Both the position numbers and the translations under genes were made by a program. The notes beneath the pieces are model-generated. The model saw nothing but the letters and a program-made list of their open reading frames with translations, was not told the DNA's origin and did no database searches. A stretch of DNA of 64,000 nt from Klenkia soli (GTDB taxonomy: Bacteria > Actinomycetota > Actinomycetes > Mycobacteriales > Geodermatophilaceae), in contig NZ_FNIR01000002.1 in the NCBI RefSeq assembly GCF_900103975.1, forward strand, positions 124,001 through 188,000, read 5' to 3'. Positions 59,799 to 64,000 of this stretch are shown one piece after another; within the stretch, counting starts at the first letter, position 1; each line of letters begins with the position of its first letter.

Positions 59799-60368
59799 TC
59801 AGTGCAGCGTCTTCCCGTCGGCGAGCATGCCCACCAGCTTCGCGATCTGCGCGGCCCGCGTGCGGGGGTTGGCGGCGGTGTGCACCCGGTGCAGGACGGC
59901 GTACCGGTTGGTGCCGTCGAGGGCGTCGAACGCCGTGCGGGCCGCGGGGACGGCATCCAGGGCCGCGGCCAGGTCGTCGGGCACGGTGATGGTGGCCGGG
60001 CCCGCGTACGCCCGCGCCCAGCGGCCGTCGGCCTGCGCCGCCTCGACCTGGGCCCGCCCGGCCGGGCGCATGCGACCCGCGGCGACCAGCTCGGCGACGG
60101 TGGCCACGTTCTTGGCCGACCAGATGCTGCGCGGCCGGCGCGGGGTGGTGCGGATCGTCCAGGAGGTCTCGTCGACGGTGTTGGCGCGACCGTCGATCCA
60201 GCCGTGGCACAGCAGCACCTCGACCAGCTGGGCCCAGGTCAGCGAGGGGAAGGCCTTCTTCTTGGCCAGCAGCACGGACAGGCCCGGGGTGTCCGCGCCG
60301 TGCGCGTCGAACCAGGCGTGCGCCTCGTCCGCGGTGGCGAAGGACCGGACCTCGAACTCGTGCTCCAC
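59799..60368 (-). CDS. YdeI/OmpD-associated family protein
   Basis: A 189-residue protein of the YdeI family. Characteristic parts are LSVLLAKKKAFPSLTW, EVLLCHGWIDGR, RTTPRRPRSIWSAKNVATVAEL and the C-terminal RTAFDALDGTNRYAVL helix pair. Members are implicated in stress or antimicrobial-peptide tolerance, without a proven biochemical activity. The start is taken as GTG 60368. It has its own transcription unit. Confidence 0.82.
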   Translation of the reverse strand: MEHEFEVRSFATADEAHAWFDAHGADTPGLSVLLAKKKAFPSLTWAQLVEVLLCHGWIDGRANTVDETSWTIRTTPRRPRSIWSAKNVATVAELVAAGRMRPAGRAQVEAAQADGRWARAYAGPATITVPDDLAAALDAVPAARTAFDALDGTNRYAVLHRVHTAANPRTRAAQIAKLVGMLADGKTLH

Positions 60369-60503
60369 CCGCTCATCGTGGCGCCTCGGCCCGGCGCGGC
60401 GCACCCGGGCTCCGGGGTTCGCGCCCCCTGGGCCACGGGGGAGAGGGCCAGAACCCCGTACCCGGTGGGCGGCCACAGCCCTTGCTCTGGCGGTACAGGC
60501 TTG

Positions 60504-60521
60504 CATAAGCTCCGACTTATG
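60504..60521 (+). promoter_or_regulatory. Probable ArsR-type operator over the SRPBCC gene start
   Basis: CATAAG (60504-60509) and CTTATG (60516-60521) form a perfect dyad around CTCCGA. The right half contains the ATG itself. A TTGCTC hexamer lies about 17 bases upstream and TAAGCT overlaps the left half, so the dyad covers the likely -10 and start region. The AT-rich dyad is conspicuous in this DNA. The ArsR-family protein two genes on is the obvious ligand (inference). Confidence 0.55.
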
Positions 60522-61157
60522 ATTGCTGACCCCGTCGCCACCGCCGGTCTCGTCGTCCGGGAGGTGCGCACCGGCTCCCGGGACGGCGCCACCACCCGCC
60601 TGGTGGTGGCCCGGCGTCGCTACCGCACCGACCGGGCCGATCTCTGGCAGGCCGTCACCGACCCCGAGCGCATCCCGCGCTGGTTCCTGCCGGTCGCCGG
60701 CGAGCTGCACGAGGGGGGCCGCTACCAGCTGCAGGGCAACGCCGGCGGCGTCGTCGAGCGGTGCACCGCCCCCGAGTCGTTCGCGGTCACCTGGGAGATG
60801 GGCCCGATGGTCTCCTGGCTCACCGTCTCCCTCGCCGAGGCCGACGACGGCACCGACCTCGAGCTGGTGCACGAGGCGCCGGTCGACCCGCAGATGTGGA
60901 ACACCTTCGGCCCCGGCGCGGTCGGCGTCGGCTGGGACCTCGGCCTGATGGCGTTGGGGCTGCACCTGGAGTCCGCGGCCCCGGTGGACCCCGAGGCCGG
61001 GCTGGCCTTCCCGACGACCGCCGAGGGCCGCGCGTTCGTGGGTGCGGCCGCCGGCGGGTGGGCCGACGCGGCGGCCGCGGACGGCGACGATCCGGTCGCG
61101 GCCCGGTCCGCGGCGGCGCAGACCACGGCGTTCTACACCGGCACCAGCGCCGACTGA
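60519..61157 (+). CDS. SRPBCC (AHSA1-like) domain protein
   Basis: A 212-residue START/AHSA1-type protein: VARRRYRTDRADLWQAVTDPERIPRWFLPV, GGRYQLQGNAGG and the C-terminal helix (GVGWDLGLMALGLHLE) outline the hydrophobic-pocket fold. Such proteins are very often paired with an ArsR regulator, as here, where the stop is directly adjacent to the next start. The ligand is unknown. The mRNA is probably short-leadered or leaderless. Confidence 0.82.
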   Translation: MIADPVATAGLVVREVRTGSRDGATTRLVVARRRYRTDRADLWQAVTDPERIPRWFLPVAGELHEGGRYQLQGNAGGVVERCTAPESFAVTWEMGPMVSWLTVSLAEADDGTDLELVHEAPVDPQMWNTFGPGAVGVGWDLGLMALGLHLESAAPVDPEAGLAFPTTAEGRAFVGAAAGGWADAAAADGDDPVAARSAAAQTTAFYTGTSAD

Positions 61158-61520
61158 GTGGCCGTCGACCCCTTCGACGCGCTCGGCGACCCCACGCGCC
61201 GGCGGATCCTGGAGCTGCTGGCCGGTACCGAGCGCACGGTCGGCGAGCTGGTGACCGCCCTCGGACGGATCACCCAACCAGCGGTCTCCCAGCACCTGGC
61301 CGTTCTGCGGGACGCCGGGCTGGTGCACGTGCGCGCCGAGGGCACCCGCCGGTTCCACGCCGTCGACGACGCGGCCGTGGCTGCCGCCCGGGCGTGGCTG
61401 GCAGGGCTGATCGACCCCTTCGACCAGCCGCTGGACGCGCTGGCCACGGAGATCGCGCGCGGGCAGCGGGCCCGGCGGGTCCGGCCGGCCGATCAGCCCG
61501 CGGCGCGGCGGGCGCGGTAG
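61158..61520 (+). CDS. ArsR-family transcriptional regulator
   Basis: A 120-residue winged-helix repressor: FDALGDPTRRRILELL, ERTVGELVTAL, QPAVSQHLAVLRDAGLVHVRAEGTRRFHAV. It lacks the ELCVCDL metal-binding Cys motif of ArsR/SmtB sensors, so it probably responds to a non-metal signal, as in SRPBCC-linked relatives. GTG starts right after the SRPBCC stop. Its last 28 bases overlap the convergent CGNR gene. Confidence 0.87.
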   Translation: MAVDPFDALGDPTRRRILELLAGTERTVGELVTALGRITQPAVSQHLAVLRDAGLVHVRAEGTRRFHAVDDAAVAAARAWLAGLIDPFDQPLDALATEIARGQRARRVRPADQPAARRAR

Positions 61521-62041
61521 GCCGCCGCGTGCGTGCGGTTGGCACACGAGGTGTCGCAGAACCGGCGAGAGCGGTTCTTGGTCAGGTCGACCAGCGCCGC
61601 GCCGCAGCCCTCGGCCTCGCACCGGCCGAGCCGGTCGTGCTGCTCGGCGCGCACCAGGTCGGCGACGGCCATCGCGGCCTCGACCGCCATGCGGTGCGCG
61701 AGCGGTGCGTGCTGCTCGGTGGCGTGCACGTGCCACCCCCAGTCGCCGTGCCGCACCAGCTGCGGCTGGGCGTCGCCGTCGCGCAGCAGGGCGTTCACCA
61801 CGGCCACGACGCCGTCGGTGTCGTCGTCCCACATCTCGCCCAGCCGGGTCCGCAGCCGGTGGACCGCCGCCAGCTCGGCGGTGTCGCCGGCCCGGTCGCC
61901 GGTGAAGCCCCAGGTGTCCAGGAACGCGGCCAGCGCCGCGGGGTCGGGGAGGAGCTCGGTGCCGGTGCCGGAGCCGCTGGCCGTGTTCACCAGCGCTGCG
62001 GCCGCGTTCAGGCCGACCTCGGTGTCATGGGCGAACAGCAT
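61493..62041 (-). CDS. CGNR zinc-finger transcriptional regulator
   Basis: A 182-residue protein with an ABATE-like N-terminal ligand domain and a C-terminal zinc finger: RCEAEGCGAALVD...RRFCDTSCANRTHAAAYRARR. The eponymous CGNR reads CANR here. It is divergent from the EamA transporter, with a 9-bp inverted repeat between them, suggesting that it regulates itself and the transporter. The SD AGGAG is close to the ATG. Confidence 0.87.
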   Translation of the reverse strand: MLFAHDTEVGLNAAAALVNTASGSGTGTELLPDPAALAAFLDTWGFTGDRAGDTAELAAVHRLRTRLGEMWDDDTDGVVAVVNALLRDGDAQPQLVRHGDWGWHVHATEQHAPLAHRMAVEAAMAVADLVRAEQHDRLGRCEAEGCGAALVDLTKNRSRRFCDTSCANRTHAAAYRARRAAG

Positions 62042-62045
62042 GTAG

Positions 62046-62080
62046 CTCCTGACGTCTGCTAGGGTCCAGCTCGTCAGGAG
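62046..62080. promoter_or_regulatory. Inverted repeat between CGNR regulator and EamA transporter
   Basis: CTCCTGACG (62046-62054) and CGTCAGGAG (62072-62080) form a perfect 9-bp dyad with a 17-base spacer. A further CCTGACG half-site occurs at about 62097-62103. The left arm overlaps the SD of the CGNR gene. This is a good candidate operator for the CGNR protein. Confidence 0.5.
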
Positions 62081-62123
62081 TGTACCCAACCTTGGTCCTG
62101 ACGCGGGTCGCGAGGAGATCGTC

Positions 62124-63083
62124 GTGCTGGACCGTCGTGCCGGGTTGACCGGACTGCTGCTCGCCCTGGCCTCGGCCGCCGCCTTCGGCACCTCCGGGGT
62201 GTTCGCCAGCTCGCTGCTGGCCTCGGGCTGGAGCGCGGCCGCCGCCGTCACCGTCCGGGTCGGGGTGGCCGCGGCCGTGCTCACCGTCCCGGCGCTGCTG
62301 CAGCTGCGTGGCCGGTGGTCGCTGCTGCGGGCCAACGCCGGGTCGGTGCTGGCGTTCGGCCTCCTCGCCGTCGCCGGGTGCCAGCTGGCCTACTTCCTGG
62401 CCATCGGGCGGCTGTCGGTCGGCGTGGCCCTGCTCCTGGAGTACTCCGGCGTCGTCCTGGTCGTGCTCTGGACCTGGCTGCGGCACGGGCAGCTCCCGAG
62501 CCCGACGACCGCCGCGGGGGTCGTGGTCGCCGTCGTGGGGCTGGTGCTCGTGCTCGACGTGGTCGGGGGTGCACGGATCGACCTGCTCGGGGTGTTCTGG
62601 GGCCTGCTCGCCGCGGTCGGCCTGGCCGTCTACTTCGTGGTCTCCAGCCGCACCGACGGCGCCCTGCCCCCGTTGGTCAGCGCCTGGGCCGGGTTGGGCA
62701 TCGGCGCCGTCGTGCTCGCCGCGGCCGCCGTGGTCGGGGTCGTGCCCTGGCGCACCACCGCGGTCGACGTCGACCTGGCCGGTGCGCGGGTGAGCTGGCT
62801 GGTGCCCGTGCTGGGGCTGTCCGTGGTCGCCGCGGCCTTCGCCTACGCCACCGGGGTGGCCGCCATCCGTCGGCTGGGGTCGCGCACCAGCTCCTTCGTC
62901 GGGCTCACCGAGGTGCTGTTCGCCGTCCTGTTCGCCTGGTTCGCCCTCGCCGAGCAGCCGGGCCCGGTGCAGCTGGTCGGCGGGGCCGTCGTCCTGGCCG
63001 GGATCGTGCTGGTCCGGGCGGGCGAGCAGCGCGCCGTCCCGGTCGAGCCGCTGCCCGAACCGGCCCCCCTCGCCCAGGCCTAG
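62124..63083 (+). CDS. EamA-family (DMT) transporter
   Basis: A 319-residue protein with ten hydrophobic segments in two EamA repeats (about 10-140 and 155-295). LALASAAAFGTSGVFASSLL opens repeat 1, and SRTSSFVGLTEVLFAVLFAWFALAEQP is the typical end of repeat 2. Members export amino acids, nucleosides or drugs. It starts with GTG and is divergent from the CGNR regulator. Confidence 0.87.
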   Translation: MLDRRAGLTGLLLALASAAAFGTSGVFASSLLASGWSAAAAVTVRVGVAAAVLTVPALLQLRGRWSLLRANAGSVLAFGLLAVAGCQLAYFLAIGRLSVGVALLLEYSGVVLVVLWTWLRHGQLPSPTTAAGVVVAVVGLVLVLDVVGGARIDLLGVFWGLLAAVGLAVYFVVSSRTDGALPPLVSAWAGLGIGAVVLAAAAVVGVVPWRTTAVDVDLAGARVSWLVPVLGLSVVAAAFAYATGVAAIRRLGSRTSSFVGLTEVLFAVLFAWFALAEQPGPVQLVGGAVVLAGIVLVRAGEQRAVPVEPLPEPAPLAQA

Positions 63084-63151
63084 TCACCCCTGCGTGGGGC
63101 ATCCGGCCTGGTCATCGGGGGTTCGTGACCGCCGGGACGGGTGCGAGGGCC

Positions 63152-63157
63152 TACCCT
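63152..63157 (+). promoter_or_regulatory. -10 element of a leaderless transcript
   Basis: TACCCT lies seven bases before the ATG of the next gene, and no SD is present, so transcription probably begins at the A of the ATG. Confidence 0.5.
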
Positions 63158-63164
63158 GGGGTGC

Positions 63165-63446
63165 ATGACCGGCACCCCTGACACGACGATCGATGCTGCC
63201 GTGCGCGCGATCCGGGTCGCCGATGCCGAGCGGCAGACCGCCCAGGCCGCCGCCCGCGAGGCCCAGCGCCGCTGGGAGGCGGCCCTGGTCGCCGCGGTCG
63301 AGGCCGGCCACGCACCCTCCGCCGTGGCCCGCGAGGCCGGGGTGACCCGCAACCGCGTCTCGCAGCTGGTGTCCGCCCGACGGGCGGCCACCCAGGACGA
63401 CCAGGCTCCCCGCACCCCCCGGATCGTGCCCAGCCCGCTGAGCTGA
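63165..63446 (+). CDS. Small helix-turn-helix protein
   Basis: A 93-residue protein. An N-terminal helix rich in Ala, Arg and Gln (VADAERQTAQAAAREAQRRW) leads to a helix-turn-helix resembling sigma-70 region 4 or a simple HTH: AGHAPSAVAREAGVTRNRVSQLV. The tail is Pro-rich. It may be a DNA-binding protein or a phage-derived small regulator; no family name can be given. It is probably translated from a leaderless mRNA. Confidence 0.65.
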   Translation: MTGTPDTTIDAAVRAIRVADAERQTAQAAAREAQRRWEAALVAAVEAGHAPSAVAREAGVTRNRVSQLVSARRAATQDDQAPRTPRIVPSPLS

Positions 63447-63533
63447 CACCCTGTGGTGCGTAAACAGCGTTTCAGCCCGGCCGGGAACGGCTAGGTAGAG
63501 GCGGATCGAAGCACCCGACGAGGAGGCCCCACC

Positions 63534-63923
63534 GTGCCCGACAACCTGCGGGGATCCCGGATGGGCACGACGAGCCTGGAGAGCGTCCGCGGCGCCGTGC
63601 TCGCCGAGGCCGCCACCCACACCTACATCTGCGAGACCGACCACGAGGTCCAGGTCACCTTCGCCGCCGACGCGATCCCCCCGGCCACCTGGACGTGCCC
63701 CCGGCACGGTCGCCCGGCCGCCCTCGTCGTCACCGCCGACACCCCGGTGGCCGAGCCCGCCGACGAGGACGAGGCCCCGCGTGGGCGCGCCCGCAAGACG
63801 GGGCCGCCCCGGGTGAGCAAGACGCCGTGGGAGATGCTGCTCGAGCGCCGAGAGATCACCGACCTCGACGAGCTGCTCGCCGAGCGCCTCGAGGTGCTGA
63901 AGGCCCGCCGCACGCGCGCCTGA
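63534..63923 (+). CDS. rbpA: RbpA, RNA polymerase-binding protein
   Basis: A 129-residue actinobacterial transcription factor. The N-terminal LRGSRMGTTSLES, the core YICETDHEVQVTFAADA...WTCPRHG, and the C-terminal sigma-interaction part TPWEMLLERREITDLDELL all match RbpA. It binds the primary sigma factor and stabilises the open promoter complex. An acidic linker (VAEPADEDEAPRG) is longer than in many homologues. GTG 63534 has GAGGAGG upstream. Confidence 0.9.
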   Translation: MPDNLRGSRMGTTSLESVRGAVLAEAATHTYICETDHEVQVTFAADAIPPATWTCPRHGRPAALVVTADTPVAEPADEDEAPRGRARKTGPPRVSKTPWEMLLERREITDLDELLAERLEVLKARRTRA

Positions 63924-63946
63924 CCCGCGTGCGGTAGGCAGGGCAG

Positions 63947-64000
63947 GTGACCGAACCGCTGATCGCCGCCCTGGGGGACCGCGTCCCCACGATCGACCCC
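63947..64000 (+). CDS. Probable gamma-class carbonic anhydrase (3' truncated by window)
   Basis: Only 18 codons are visible. The N-terminus (MTEPLIAALGDRVPTIDP) resembles that of actinobacterial gamma carbonic anhydrase/left-handed beta-helix acyltransferase-like proteins. The GTG has only a weak purine stretch before it. The assignment is tentative. Confidence 0.4.
   Translation, partial: MTEPLIAALGDRVPTIDP

Overview
The window is uniformly very GC-rich (about 74-75% by eye), with frequent GTG starts, 4-nt ATGA/GTGA overlaps and many probable leaderless promoters. Together with RbpA, mycofactocin genes, an LAxTG-type sorting signal and actinobacterial regulators, this indicates a chromosomal piece of a high-GC actinobacterium. 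The overall style resembles Geodermatophilaceae (Geodermatophilus, Blastococcus, Modestobacter); that family call is inference. No tRNA, rRNA, IS element, prophage or CRISPR array was seen, and no gene-free stretch exceeds about 250 bases.

Layout. (1) 1-8.4 kb: the end of an AmaP-like membrane protein; an iron-type alcohol dehydrogenase resembling the regulatory protein ErcA, overlapping a GAF histidine kinase and a LuxR-type response regulator; a PAS-GAF-PP2C phosphatase; a flavin monooxygenase; and a cysteine desulfurase-like protein. (2) 8.3-12.4 kb, minus strand: an NDMA-type methanol/alcohol dehydrogenase (Mno) followed by a MoxR AAA+ ATPase and a VWA protein. (3) 14.3-30.7 kb: a mycofactocin island. 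mftR diverges from mftA-mftB-mftC, followed by a FadH/OYE-like flavoprotein, a 48-codon ORF, two mycofactocin-type SDR dehydrogenases and a second MoxR-VWA pair. After a 3-kb interruption (pyridoxamine-phosphate-oxidase-like protein, hydrolase, iron-siderophore lipoprotein) come a second FadH/OYE-like protein, mftE, mftF and a Bcr/CflA exporter. No mftD is visible. (4) 30.8-38.4 kb: a GAF regulator, an MFS transporter, and a form-II CO/xanthine-dehydrogenase-like molybdoenzyme (small, large and medium subunits) with a CoxG-like protein. (5) 38.5-49 kb: housekeeping genes (hydrolase, ParA/MinD ATPase, HAD, DedA, amidohydrolase, LMW phosphatase, TldD/TldE) and glyA behind a ZTP riboswitch. (6) 49-54.8 kb: a repetitive wall-anchored secreted protein, a Thr/Pro-rich secreted protein, a degenerate Fic/Doc-like pair, an NlpC/P60 hydrolase and a DedA protein. 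(7) 54.9-59.7 kb: an amine/amino-acid catabolism module (saccharopine-dehydrogenase-like protein, APC permease, USP, class III aminotransferase). (8) 59.8-64 kb: YdeI-like protein, SRPBCC-ArsR pair, CGNR regulator, EamA transporter, a small DNA-binding protein, RbpA and the start of a probable gamma-carbonic anhydrase.

How the genes may work together. The first 31 kb reads as an alcohol-oxidation region. A sensor system (ErcA-like protein, kinase, regulator) could detect alcohols or redox state. Mno and the two SDRs would be dehydrogenases with tightly held nicotinamide that use mycofactocin as electron acceptor, and the mft genes make that cofactor under MftR control. The two MoxR-VWA pairs, one beside each dehydrogenase group, look like dedicated activases. 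The two OYE-like flavoproteins have lost the dienoyl-CoA-reductase catalytic Tyr and His. They sit where an FMN enzyme of the pathway (MftD) would be expected, which is the most interesting open question in the window.
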